A stretch of 64,000 nucleotides of DNA from Pseudomonadota bacterium (lineage in GTDB: Bacteria > Pseudomonadota > Gammaproteobacteria > Xanthomonadales > Xanthomonadaceae). This document shows, piece by piece, positions 23,352 through 32,086 of the stretch. How positions within the stretch are numbered: the first letter of the stretch is position 1; each line of letters opens with the position of its first letter. A program made the position numbers and the translations under genes. The DNA lies in NCBI GenBank assembly GCA_018240435.1, contig JAFEFT010000008.1:53513-117512 (forward strand). The letters are read 5' to 3'. Below the pieces are notes generated by a model. The model was not told the DNA's origin, made no database searches, and saw only the letters and a program-made list of their open reading frames with translations.

Positions 23352-24562
23352 CCCCATCCCGCCGCCATCGCGCCAATCGCTTCCGCGCCGCTCTCGCCGT
23401 CACCCTGATCGCAACCCTCGCCGGTTGTTCCACGGTCAAGGGCTGGATGCACAAGATGGGCGACAGCGAGAACGTCCATCAACCGGCGGCGCTGACCGCG
23501 ATCACGCCCAGCATCCGCGTGCAGAAGCTCTGGGCCCGATCGGTGGGCAAGGGCGAACGCCAGCTCGATCTGAGCGATCGTCCGACCATCGATGGCGACC
23601 GCGTGTATGTCATCGAACCCTATGGCCACAACCTGTACGCGCTGGATCTGCGCAGCGGCCGGCAGCTGTGGAAGACGACGCAGGCCAAGGTGCGTTTCAC
23701 CGGCGGCCCGGGCGTGGGCGCAGGCGTGGTCGTGGCCGGCTCGGTCAACGGCGACGTGCTTGCCTTCGCCGCCGATACCGGTGCCGAGCGCTGGCACGCC
23801 AACGTCACCTCGGAGGTGCTGTCGACGCCGCTGGTGGCCGGTGATGTCGTCATCGTGCGCAGTGGCGATGGTCATGTCGCCGCCTTCGACCTGGCCGACG
23901 GCAAGCGGCGCTGGGGCTACGAGCGGCAGGTGCCGGCGCTGAGCCTGCGCGGCGAATCCTCGCCGGTGCTGGCCGGCAACGGCCTCGTCTATATCGGTTT
24001 CGCCGATGGCACGCTGACCGCACTGCGCGCCAGCGATGGCGCCAAGGCGTGGGAACAGGTGGTGGCGCAGCCCGAGGGTCGCAGCGACATCGACCGCATG
24101 GCCGGCATCGATGGCGAGATCCTGGCCGGCCCGGATGGCGTCTTCGCGGTCAGCTACAAGGGCAAGGTCGGCGCGTTCGCGCCCGAGAGCGGTGCCCAGG
24201 GCTGGAGCCATTCGCTGGTGTCCTACGGCGGCCTGGCGCGCGGTGGCGACAGCCTGTACGTCAGCGATGCCTCGGGCACGGTGTGGGCGCTCGATCGCAC
24301 CAGCGGCGCGGCGTTGTGGAAGCAGGATGCGCTGGCGTGGCGCTGGCTGAGCACTCCGGCGGTGCAGGATGGATACGTCGTGGTCGGCGACTTGCAGGGC
24401 TACCTGCACTGGCTCAAGCCCGACAGCGGCGCGATCGTCGCCCGCGAGCGCATCGGCGGCAACAAGGACGCCATTCGCGGCACGCCGCAGGTGTCGGCTG
24501 ACGGCATTCTCGTCGCCGAGACCACCAAGGGCCGCATCGCCGCGTTCCAGATCGCCAAGTAA
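23348..24562 (+). CDS. bamB: Outer-membrane protein assembly factor BamB
   Basis: A 404-residue lipoprotein with lipobox TLAGCS (Cys about residue 27) and a mature eight-bladed beta propeller built from PQQ-type repeats (YALDLRSGRQLWK, LAFAADTGAERWHA, AAFDLADGKRRWGYE, TALRASDGAKAWEQ, GAFAPESGAQGWS, WALDRTSGAALWKQ). BamB is a component of the BAM complex that inserts beta-barrel proteins. It starts within the yfgM stop, and der follows after 57 bases. Confidence 0.95.
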   Translation: MTPSRRHRANRFRAALAVTLIATLAGCSTVKGWMHKMGDSENVHQPAALTAITPSIRVQKLWARSVGKGERQLDLSDRPTIDGDRVYVIEPYGHNLYALDLRSGRQLWKTTQAKVRFTGGPGVGAGVVVAGSVNGDVLAFAADTGAERWHANVTSEVLSTPLVAGDVVIVRSGDGHVAAFDLADGKRRWGYERQVPALSLRGESSPVLAGNGLVYIGFADGTLTALRASDGAKAWEQVVAQPEGRSDIDRMAGIDGEILAGPDGVFAVSYKGKVGAFAPESGAQGWSHSLVSYGGLARGGDSLYVSDASGTVWALDRTSGAALWKQDALAWRWLSTPAVQDGYVVVGDLQGYLHWLKPDSGAIVARERIGGNKDAIRGTPQVSADGILVAETTKGRIAAFQIAK

Positions 24563-24619
24563 TCGCACGCGGCTCGCCTTGCGCGGGCTGCGCGTTCATC
24601 GCCCGAGGATTCTTGCTCC

Positions 24620-26020
24620 ATGCTGCCACTGGTCGCCCTGGTAGGCCGACCCAATGTCGGCAAGTCCACGCTGTTCAACGCCCTCACGCGCACGCGCGAT
24701 GCGCTCGTGCACGACGAGCCGGGCGTCACTCGCGACCGTCATTACGGTGTCTGCAAGTTGCTGGAAGGACGGCCGTTCGCCTTGGTCGATACCGGCGGTT
24801 TGTCCGGCGACGAAGCCGGGCTGGCCGGGCTGACCGCGCAGCAGGCGCGTGCCGGCGTCGACGAGGCCGACGTGGTGGTGTTCGTGGTCGATGGCCGCGA
24901 AGGCCCTTCCGGGCTCGATCAAAACATCATCGGCTGGCTGCGCAAGGCGGCCAAACCGTTGTTGCTGGCGGTCAACAAGACCGATGGCATCGACGCGCAG
25001 GCGGCACTGGCCGAGTTCGCGCGGTTCGGCATCGCGGCGCCGCTGGCGGTGTCGTCGGCGCATCAGCGCGGTCTGCCCGAATTGCTGGAAGCGATCGAAA
25101 AGCACCTGCCGACGGAGGCGACCGCCGAAGTGTTGGTCGATCCCGATCGCCTGCGGGTGGCGATCGTCGGGCGGCCGAATGTGGGCAAATCCACCCTCGT
25201 CAATCGCCTGCTCGGCGAGGAGCGCGTGATCGCTTCCGAAGTGCCGGGCACCACCCGCGATTCGATCCGCGTCGATCTCGAGCGCGATGGCCGCAAGTAC
25301 CAATTGATCGACACCGCCGGCATCCGTCGCCGCGGCCGCGTCGAGGAAGCGATCGAAAAGTTCAGCGTCATCAAGACGCTGCAAGCCATCGATGCGGCGC
25401 AGGTGGTGTTGTTGCTGCTCGATGCCGGTGAAGGCGTGACCGAGCAGGATGCCACCGTGCTCGGCCATGTGCTCGATTCCGGCCGTGCCTTCGTGGTGGC
25501 GATCAACAAATGGGACGGACTGACCACCTATCAGCGCGAACAATGCGAGGCGATGCTGTCGCGCAAACTCGTGTTCGCGCAATGGGCCGAGCGCGTGCAT
25601 GTGTCGGCGAAACATGGCTCGGGTTTGCGCGAGTTGTTCAAGGCCATCCATCGCGCGCAAGACTCGGCGATGCGCAAATTCAGCACCTCGGAAGTCAACA
25701 AGGCGATCGAGATCGCCGTCGAAAGTTTTCCGCCGCCTGCGGTGCGTGGCCACGCCGCGAAGATGCGCTACGCGCATCCGGGTGGCGAAAATCCGCCGAC
25801 GTTCATCGTCCACGGCACCCGCCTGAAATCGCTGCCGGACAGTTACATTCGCTATCTGGAAAACTTTTTCCGCAAGCGTTTCAAGCTGGTCGGCACGCCG
25901 GTGCGCTTCGAGTTCCGCGAAGGCGAAAACCCCTACGAGGGCAAGAAGAACACCCTCACCCCGCGCCAGCAGCGCTCGCGTCAGCGCATGGTGCGCATCG
26001 CCAAAAAACGCGACGACTGA
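24620..26020 (+). CDS. der: Ribosome-associated GTPase Der (EngA)
   Basis: A 466-residue protein with two tandem G domains, each with its own G1 loop [10 protein letters not shown] (about residues 8-17 and 182-191), the G3 motifs DTGG and DTAG, and the G4 motifs NKTD and NKWD, followed by a KH-like C-terminal domain ([20 protein letters not shown] and [19 protein letters not shown]). Der is essential for 50S subunit maturation. The bamB-der order is conserved in gammaproteobacteria. Confidence 0.97.
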   Translation: MLPLVALVGRPNVGKSTLFNALTRTRDALVHDEPGVTRDRHYGVCKLLEGRPFALVDTGGLSGDEAGLAGLTAQQARAGVDEADVVVFVVDGREGPSGLDQNIIGWLRKAAKPLLLAVNKTDGIDAQAALAEFARFGIAAPLAVSSAHQRGLPELLEAIEKHLPTEATAEVLVDPDRLRVAIVGRPNVGKSTLVNRLLGEERVIASEVPGTTRDSIRVDLERDGRKYQLIDTAGIRRRGRVEEAIEKFSVIKTLQAIDAAQVVLLLLDAGEGVTEQDATVLGHVLDSGRAFVVAINKWDGLTTYQREQCEAMLSRKLVFAQWAERVHVSAKHGSGLRELFKAIHRAQDSAMRKFSTSEVNKAIEIAVESFPPPAVRGHAAKMRYAHPGGENPPTFIVHGTRLKSLPDSYIRYLENFFRKRFKLVGTPVRFEFREGENPYEGKKNTLTPRQQRSRQRMVRIAKKRDD

Positions 26021-26108
26021 AGCGCCGCACCGCCGGCCCTCGCGCAACGCTTGCAGCCAATCGCAACACACTGCCGGTATCATGGCCGCCTGATCGCGTG
26101 GAGTGCGC

Positions 26109-26771
26109 ATGTTCAACCGTCTGCCGAAAGGCATCCAGGCGCTGCTGTGGCTCAACGGCGGCTTGTTCCTGCTGCAAAAACTGCTCGATCCGTCCGGCGC
26201 AAGCTTCGCGGCGTTCTACCTTTGGCCGCTGGGCTTGAGCCCGGATGCGCTGGGCGTGGACAGCCTGCCGTTCGGCATCGGCTTCCAGCCGTGGCAACTG
26301 CTGACTTACGGCTTCCTGCACGCCGGCATCGAGCACATTTTCTTCAACATGCTGGCGTTGTTCATGTTTGGCGCGCCGCTGGAATACACCTGGGGCACGC
26401 AGCGCTTCATCACCTATTACCTCGTCTGCGTGGTCGGCGCTGGCCTGACCTATCTGGGCTGGGCGGCGGCGATGGGTATCAGCACGCCCGTGCTGGGTGC
26501 CTCCGGCGGCGTGTTCGGCCTGCTGCTGGCTTACGGCATGTTCTATCCGCGCCAGCAGGTGATGCTGCTGTTCCCGCCGATTCCGATGACCGCGCGCACG
26601 CTGGTGATCGGTTACGGCGCGCTGGAATTGCTGATGGGCGTCACCGGCATCGGCGGCAACATCGCCCATTTCGCGCATCTGGGCGGAATGCTGTTCGGCT
26701 GGCTGATGATCCGCTACTGGCGCGGACAGCCGCCGTTCTCCAAGCGCCCGCGCGGCGGCTTCCGGCGCTGA
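26109..26771 (+). CDS. Rhomboid family intramembrane serine protease
   Basis: A 220-residue protein with six predicted membrane helices. The catalytic serine is in LGASGGVFG (about residue 132) and the catalytic histidine in NIAHFAHLGGMLFGW (about residue 187); HAGIEHIFFNMLALFMFG with its H..N is the conserved second helix. A GTG two codons upstream (26103) is possible, but the ATG at 26109 gives the usual MFNRLPKG start. The substrate is unknown. It ends convergent with the M13-like gene. Confidence 0.92.
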   Translation: MFNRLPKGIQALLWLNGGLFLLQKLLDPSGASFAAFYLWPLGLSPDALGVDSLPFGIGFQPWQLLTYGFLHAGIEHIFFNMLALFMFGAPLEYTWGTQRFITYYLVCVVGAGLTYLGWAAAMGISTPVLGASGGVFGLLLAYGMFYPRQQVMLLFPPIPMTARTLVIGYGALELLMGVTGIGGNIAHFAHLGGMLFGWLMIRYWRGQPPFSKRPRGGFRR

Positions 26772-26798
26772 GCCGTGCCTGCCGTGTCGCGCCCGCCG

Positions 26799-26846
26799 CG
26801 GCGTTGGCGGCATTGACGAAGCTCGGCGGCGACCTCGCCAACGCCG
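26799..26846. terminator. Inverted repeat between convergent genes, possible bidirectional terminator
   Basis: CGGCGTTGGCG (26799-26809) and CGCCAACGCCG (26836-26846) form an exact 11-bp stem around a 26-base loop, in the 82 bases between the rhomboid stop and the M13-like stop. There is no clear U-tract, so the function is uncertain. Confidence 0.35.
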
Positions 26847-26853
26847 CCGCCGA

Positions 26854-28875
26854 TCAGCGCCAGATGCTGACCGCTTGCCGTGCCGACATCGGCTGGCCGG
26901 GCTTGCAGGCATAGGTGCTGGCGAACTCGGCAAGGTTGGCCAGCACGCCCTCGACGCGATACTTCGCCGGCGCCTGCGGCGAACTGGCGGCCCAGGCGAT
27001 CGCGCTGTCGGCCGCGCTGTGCCGTGCCCACATCTGCGCATAGGCGGTGAAGAAGGCGCGGTCGGCGGCACTGCGAGCGGGCTTGCCGGCGGCCGGATCG
27101 GTAGCGGCGTAGGCCAGCCACGCCAGTTCGACGCCACCGAGGTCGGCGAGGTTTTCCTCGCGGGTGCGACTGCCGTCGACCTTGGTCGTGCCGGCGACGA
27201 CATAGCCGTCGTACTGGCCGACGATCGGTGCGGTGCGTTGCTCGAACGCCGCCCGGGCTGCGGCCGACCACCACTCGCGCAACTGCCCGTCGGCGTCGAG
27301 CGAACGCCCCTTGCCGCCGATCGCGGCATGCAGGGCGTGGCCGAGCAGGGCGCCGAAGGCGCCATACTGCTGCGCCGGGCTCATCGTGGCATCGAACACC
27401 GGCGGTTGCAGCATCGCGGCGCTGACCACCAGGCGATTGTCGAGCAGGTCGTAGGAAAGGTTGGGAATCTGCGCCGGCTGCGGCCAGGCGCGCGCGCCGC
27501 CGCGCTGGCCGATTTGCGCCATTTCGTCGCGATGTTTCCATGCCGCCAGCGTCAGCATGTCGGTCGCGAAACCCTTGCCCAGCGCCAGCCCGTCGATCGA
27601 CGGCACGCTCGCCGGCTCGCCGATCTCGATGCGCAGCCTGGCGAGCTTGGCCTGTGCCGCCGCCCGCGTGGCATCGTCCATCCAGGCATTGCTGGCGATC
27701 GCGGCCTTGAGCGCGCCGCGCACGCCATCGGCGACGCGAGTGGCCGCCTCGCGGCTGGCCGCGGGCAGGTAGCGCTGCGTCCAGACATGCCCGACCAGCG
27801 GGCCGAGCGCGCGATCGATGGCGTCTTGCACCAGATCCTGGCGCGAGCGCGGCTGCGCGGCGCCGCCGAGCAGCTTTTCGTACATCTGGAAATGGGCGTC
27901 CTGAAACGCGCGCGTCAGGTAGGGCGCCATCTTGCTGGCGACCTGGAAGCGCAGGTAGGCCTGCCATTGCTCGACCGGCGTGTTGGCCAGCATGCCCTCG
28001 ACGGTATCGAAATAGCGGGTGTTGGCCAGCGAGAGCGAACCGACGTTCACCTGCTGGGCCTTGAGGAAGCCGGCCAGCGCCAGGCGCGGGTACGCCTTCT
28101 GCAAATCGGCCACTCGGCTCAGGCGATAGGCGCTGGCCGGCTCGCGCTGCTGCGCCAGCGGCAGCGACGCCTGCGCCAATTGCATCTCCATCGACAGCAC
28201 CCAACCCGATTGCGTGGCGATCTGGTCGGCCGGCGTGCCCGACAATTGCAGGATGGTCTGGATGTAGGCGCGATAGCGGCCGAGCACGTCGCGGGTCTCG
28301 GCATCGGTACGGGTGTAGTAGGCCGGATCGGGCAGACCAAGGCCGCCCTGGCTGGCGTAACCGATGCGCAGGTCGGCATCGGCGACGTCGCGATCGGCGG
28401 CGAAGTTGAACAGCACCGGCAGGCCGGCGGCGTGCAGGTCGGCGACGGCGGCGGCGATGTCCTTGCTCTTGCGAATGGCGCCGATCCGCGCGAACGACGG
28501 TTGCAGCGGCGTCGCCCCGGCCGCTTCGATCGCCGCTTCGTTCAGGCCTTCGTTCCATACCGTGGCCAACGCCCGGCCGGCGGCGTCGCTCGCGCCGCGC
28601 GCCAGATCCTCGAGCAGGTTGCGCTCCTGCTCGCGGGCGCGGCTGCGCATGGCATCGAATGCCGAGACGCTGCCGCTCGCCGGCGCCGGATGCTGGCGCA
28701 GCCAGGCGGCGTTGGCATCGGCGTAGAAGTCGTCGCAGGCCGCTGCCGCCACACTGGCCGGAGCGGCCTTGCCCTTGCCCGGCCGGTGCTTGACCCTGGC
28801 CGCGGCGTCGGCCGGGTTGGCTGCCGCCAGCGCCAGCAATGGGACGAGCAGTAAGGCATGGCGCGCGCGAATCAT
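26854..28875 (-). CDS. M13 (neprilysin/PepO) family protein with lost zinc motif, probable pseudoenzyme
   Basis: A 673-residue exported protein: signal peptide (LLLVPLLALAAANPADAAA) and full-length M13 fold. The usual GHEMTHGYDDQG zinc motif reads GHALHAAIGGKG (about residues 512-523). The catalytic Glu is Ala, the second zinc His is shifted, and the third-ligand region ENLADLGG is kept. The other conserved M13 landmarks can be followed, including the ASQGGLGLPDPAYYTRTD and VSAAMLQPPVFDATM segments, but the C-terminal C-x-x-W is also changed (IWR end). This implies folding without peptidase activity. It is downstream of the methyltransferase gene, and the active paralogue is the next gene but one. 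Confidence 0.88.
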   Translation of the reverse strand: MIRARHALLLVPLLALAAANPADAAARVKHRPGKGKAAPASVAAAACDDFYADANAAWLRQHPAPASGSVSAFDAMRSRAREQERNLLEDLARGASDAAGRALATVWNEGLNEAAIEAAGATPLQPSFARIGAIRKSKDIAAAVADLHAAGLPVLFNFAADRDVADADLRIGYASQGGLGLPDPAYYTRTDAETRDVLGRYRAYIQTILQLSGTPADQIATQSGWVLSMEMQLAQASLPLAQQREPASAYRLSRVADLQKAYPRLALAGFLKAQQVNVGSLSLANTRYFDTVEGMLANTPVEQWQAYLRFQVASKMAPYLTRAFQDAHFQMYEKLLGGAAQPRSRQDLVQDAIDRALGPLVGHVWTQRYLPAASREAATRVADGVRGALKAAIASNAWMDDATRAAAQAKLARLRIEIGEPASVPSIDGLALGKGFATDMLTLAAWKHRDEMAQIGQRGGARAWPQPAQIPNLSYDLLDNRLVVSAAMLQPPVFDATMSPAQQYGAFGALLGHALHAAIGGKGRSLDADGQLREWWSAAARAAFEQRTAPIVGQYDGYVVAGTTKVDGSRTREENLADLGGVELAWLAYAATDPAAGKPARSAADRAFFTAYAQMWARHSAADSAIAWAASSPQAPAKYRVEGVLANLAEFASTYACKPGQPMSARQAVSIWR

Positions 28876-28953
28876 TGCCGGGCTCCGGATCGAAAGCAGC
28901 AGTTTAGCAAGCCCGGTTGCCCGGCTCGCGCCGGTTCGTCGGTCGACCGTCGA

Positions 28954-29691
28954 TCAACGCCGGGAGCGACCGAGCGAGCGGCGCAGTTGCGATTTCAGGC
29001 GCGCCAGCGGGCGTTGGTCGGGGGTATGGAATGGCGCGACCGAGGCGGCGCCGGTCTGGCGATGAACGGGCGCGGCCATCGGTCGCTTCTCGATCACCAG
29101 CACGCTGTCATACCAGTGCAGCGAGTGCGCCGAGCGGGTGAATTCGTCCACCTGCAGCCGCCCGGATTGCGAGTGCCAGGCGTGCAGCGAATCGATCAAT
29201 CCCTTGGCATACTCGATGAAGCTGCCGCGCTTGCGGTAGCCGCCGCCCCAGTGCGGCCAGTACGAGGTGTGCAAGTCCTCGCACAGGTAGACGCCGTTGT
29301 CGGCGACGTGGCCGAACAATTCCTCGAAGGTGGCGATCTGCTGGCGCATGGTGTGGCCGCCGTCGTCGATCAGGATGTCCACGCGCGGAATCTGCGTCGC
29401 CAGCGACTTGAGGAAGGCGCGATCTTCCTGGTCGCCGGTGAAGATGCGCACGTCGTCGTTTTCGAGTGCCTTGCAGGCCGGGTTGATGTCGACGCCGTAG
29501 ATCTTGCAGCGCGGGCCGAAGTAGTGCTTCCACATGTCCAGCGAACCGCCCTGGAACACGCCGAATTCGAGCACGTGCACGTCGGTGCCGCGAAAGCGCG
29601 CGAAATGGCGATCGTAGATCTCGAAGTAGTGCATCCACTTGTGGATCATGCGGCCGGTATTGGCCTCGAAATAGGCTTGCAGGTCGTTCAT
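28954..29691 (-). CDS. Class I SAM-dependent methyltransferase, sugar O-methyltransferase-like
   Basis: A 245-residue protein. The SAM-binding region reads VHVLEFGVFQGGSLDMWKHYF with YGVDINPAC as the acidic second strand, followed by DILIDDGGHTMRQQIATFEELF and YLCEDLHTSYWPHWGGGYRK. The D-D-G-x-H-T and E-D-x-x-T-S-Y-W motifs resemble MycE/ElmMI-type sugar O-methyltransferases that bind metal with these acids; the substrate is unknown. The basic C-terminal tail (LKSQLRRSLGRSRR) is unusual. The frame is open upstream, but MNDLQAYFEANTG is the natural start. It lies between two M13 genes on the same strand. Confidence 0.75.
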   Translation of the reverse strand: MNDLQAYFEANTGRMIHKWMHYFEIYDRHFARFRGTDVHVLEFGVFQGGSLDMWKHYFGPRCKIYGVDINPACKALENDDVRIFTGDQEDRAFLKSLATQIPRVDILIDDGGHTMRQQIATFEELFGHVADNGVYLCEDLHTSYWPHWGGGYRKRGSFIEYAKGLIDSLHAWHSQSGRLQVDEFTRSAHSLHWYDSVLVIEKRPMAAPVHRQTGAASVAPFHTPDQRPLARLKSQLRRSLGRSRR

Positions 29692-29769
29692 GAACGCAAT
29701 GGCCGCAGGTTGTGTCCGGTGGGCGGCATCGTTGGCGATGGACTGGCGCGCGTCAAGCGCCGAAAAGCA

Positions 29770-29795
29770 GGAAGGCCCCGCGGACGGGGCCTTCC
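29770..29795 (-). terminator. Intrinsic terminator after pepO
   Basis: GGAAGGCCCCG and CGGGGCCTTCC form a perfect 11-bp stem with a four-base loop. Read on the minus strand it is followed by a T-rich TGCTTTTCG, 25 bases beyond the pepO stop. Confidence 0.85.
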
Positions 29796-29819
29796 GGTGA
29801 CAACGCTTGCAAGGCAGGC

Positions 29820-31889
29820 TTACCAGATGATGACGCGCTTGTCGTCCGGCCGCACCATCGCATCGCCGGCCTTGCACATGAACGCCTGCGCAAACGCCGG
29901 CATGTTGGAAGGCGCGCCGATGGCGCGGAACTGCGCCGGGGCGTGCGGATCGGTGTTGACGCGCACGGCCAATTCCTGCGGGCGGAAGTTGCGGCGCCAG
30001 ACGTTGGCGAAGTTCATGAAGAAGCGTTGCGCCTCGGTGTAGCCGTCGACCTTGGTGTCCGCCTTGTACTTCGGGTCGCTGGCCAGTTCATGCATCAGCG
30101 CGTCGTAGGCGACATTGATGCCGCCGAGGTCGGCGATGTTCTCGCCGAGGGTGAGCTTGCCCTTGACGTGCACCGGTTTGCCGTCCTTGTCGGTGTAGGC
30201 GACGTAATCGTCGAACTGCTGCACCAGCTTGCCGGTGCGCGCCTCGAAGCCCTTCTTGTCGGCGTCGGTCCACCAGTTGCTCTGGTTGCCCTTTGCATCG
30301 AACTGCGCGCCCTGGTCGTCGTAACCGTGCGTCATCTCGTGGCCGATCACCACGCCGATGCCGCCGTAGTTCAGCGCCGGGTCGGCCTTGGGATCGAAGA
30401 ACGGCGGTTGCAGGATCGCCGCCGGGAACACGATCTCGTTGAGCAACGGGTTGTAATAGGCGTTGACCGTCTGCGGCGTCATGCCCCATTCGGTGCGATC
30501 GACCGGATGGCCGATCTTGCCCAGTTGCCAGCGCATCTCGAAGGCGCGGGCGGCGAGCACGTTGCCGAGGTAGTCGTCGCGGCTGATCTTCAGGCCCGTC
30601 CAGTCGCGCCACTTGCTCGGGTAGCCGATCTTGGGCATGAAGCTGGCCCACTTCTCCATCGCTTTCTGCTTGGTGTCTGCGCTCATCCAGTCGAGCTTGG
30701 CGATGCGGTCCTTGAGCGCCTGGCGCAGGTTGTCGACCAGTTTTTCGGCGGCGGCCTTGGCCTGCGGCGTGAAGTACTGGCGCACGTAGAGTTGGCCCAG
30801 CGCTTCGCCGGCGCTGAAGTTGACCGTGCCCAGCACCCGCTTCCAGCGCGGCTTTTGTTCCTTCTGGCCGCGCAGGGTCTTGTTGTAGAAGTCGAAGTGC
30901 TCGGTGGCCAGGGCATCGTCGAGGAACGGCGACGCGCCATCGATCGCCTGGTAGCGCAGGTAGGCGCGCCATTGCTCGATCGGTGCGGTGGCCAGCAGGC
31001 GATCGAACTCGGCGAAGAACTTCGGCTCGGCCGACGAAAAGTGGGTGATGCCCTTGACGCCGATGCCGTCGAAGAACTTCTGCCACGAGAAGTGCGGGGT
31101 GACGGCATCGGCTTCGGCCACCGAGACCATCTTGTACTGGTTGGCGGTGTCGCGCGCCTCGATCGGGCTCAGCGATGCCTTGGCCAGCGCGGTTTCGAAA
31201 TCCATCACCCATTGCGCCTGTTGCTTGGCGTCGGCAGCGGCGACGCCGCCAAGCTCCAGCGTCCTGGCGATATGCGCCAGGTAGGCCTCGCGGATCGGTT
31301 TGTATTGATCTTCGAGGTAGTAGGCGCGTTCGGGCAGGTTGTAGCCGCCCTCGTAGGCGTAGCCGATCACCATCGAGGAGTTCTTGAAATCGGCCTGCCC
31401 GGCAAAGCCGAACACACCGACCACGCCCTTGGCGTAGTTGGCGTCGATGTAGGCGGCGATGTCGGCCGATCCTTTGAGGCCGTCGATCTTGGTCAGATAC
31501 GGCTTGAGCGCGACGCTGGCCGGAGTGCCGTTGATGCGCTTGGCATCCATGCCGCTGGCGTAGAAGTCGCCGAGGATCTGCTCGATCGAGCCGGGCTTGT
31601 AGTGGCCGGTCAACCCTTCAAGGATGGCGTGCTGGGCGTTGTCGGAGCGGTCGCCGAGCATCTCGAAGCTGCCCCACGAGGTGCGGTCGGCGGGGATCGG
31701 ATTGGCAGCCAGCCACTTGGTGTTGACGAAACCGGCGAGGTCCTGGCAGGGGTTGATCGCGGTGTCGAGATCAGAGGGCTTGAGCGTGCTGACGGCGCCG
31801 AGACTGGCAGCGCTGGCCACGCCGGCGAGCGAAGTCGCCATCGCGACGGTGATGGCAGCGGCGAGCGGGCGAAGCGAACGGAGGTTCAT
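29820..31889 (-). CDS. pepO: M13 family zinc metallopeptidase (PepO)
   Basis: A 689-residue exported peptidase. A signal peptide (LAAAITVAMATSLAGVASAA) is followed by the M13 N-terminal domain and the catalytic domain with GHEMTHGYDDQGAQFDAKGN (HExxH at about residue 517), the third zinc ligand in ENIADLGGINVAYDA, and NAYYNPLLNEIVFPAAILQPP before it. M13 enzymes cut short peptides outside the cytoplasm. The expected C-terminal C-x-x-W is replaced by RVIIW. It has its own terminator (29770-29795), so it is transcribed separately from the methyltransferase gene downstream. Confidence 0.95.
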   Translation of the reverse strand: MNLRSLRPLAAAITVAMATSLAGVASAASLGAVSTLKPSDLDTAINPCQDLAGFVNTKWLAANPIPADRTSWGSFEMLGDRSDNAQHAILEGLTGHYKPGSIEQILGDFYASGMDAKRINGTPASVALKPYLTKIDGLKGSADIAAYIDANYAKGVVGVFGFAGQADFKNSSMVIGYAYEGGYNLPERAYYLEDQYKPIREAYLAHIARTLELGGVAAADAKQQAQWVMDFETALAKASLSPIEARDTANQYKMVSVAEADAVTPHFSWQKFFDGIGVKGITHFSSAEPKFFAEFDRLLATAPIEQWRAYLRYQAIDGASPFLDDALATEHFDFYNKTLRGQKEQKPRWKRVLGTVNFSAGEALGQLYVRQYFTPQAKAAAEKLVDNLRQALKDRIAKLDWMSADTKQKAMEKWASFMPKIGYPSKWRDWTGLKISRDDYLGNVLAARAFEMRWQLGKIGHPVDRTEWGMTPQTVNAYYNPLLNEIVFPAAILQPPFFDPKADPALNYGGIGVVIGHEMTHGYDDQGAQFDAKGNQSNWWTDADKKGFEARTGKLVQQFDDYVAYTDKDGKPVHVKGKLTLGENIADLGGINVAYDALMHELASDPKYKADTKVDGYTEAQRFFMNFANVWRRNFRPQELAVRVNTDPHAPAQFRAIGAPSNMPAFAQAFMCKAGDAMVRPDDKRVIIW

Positions 31890-32086
31890 CGGTACTCCTG
31901 CGGGAGGTGAGTGGGATCGAGGTGGCGACGTGCGCGCCCGCTTGAAATTCTACGGGGCGCCGGCGGCCCGCCGCGGGTGTCGAAGGTCATGGGCGATCGT
32001 TAGGAAAACGTTGTTGCTCGCGTCCGCAGAGACGGCCGTTCACGCCTGCGTGGTATGGTCGGGTGTCCATTCCCTGGAGGTCGACC

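Noticed and set aside
29712-31910. 732-codon plus-strand open frame opposite pepO
   Set aside because: Shadow of the M13 peptidase codons; no domain or start signal.
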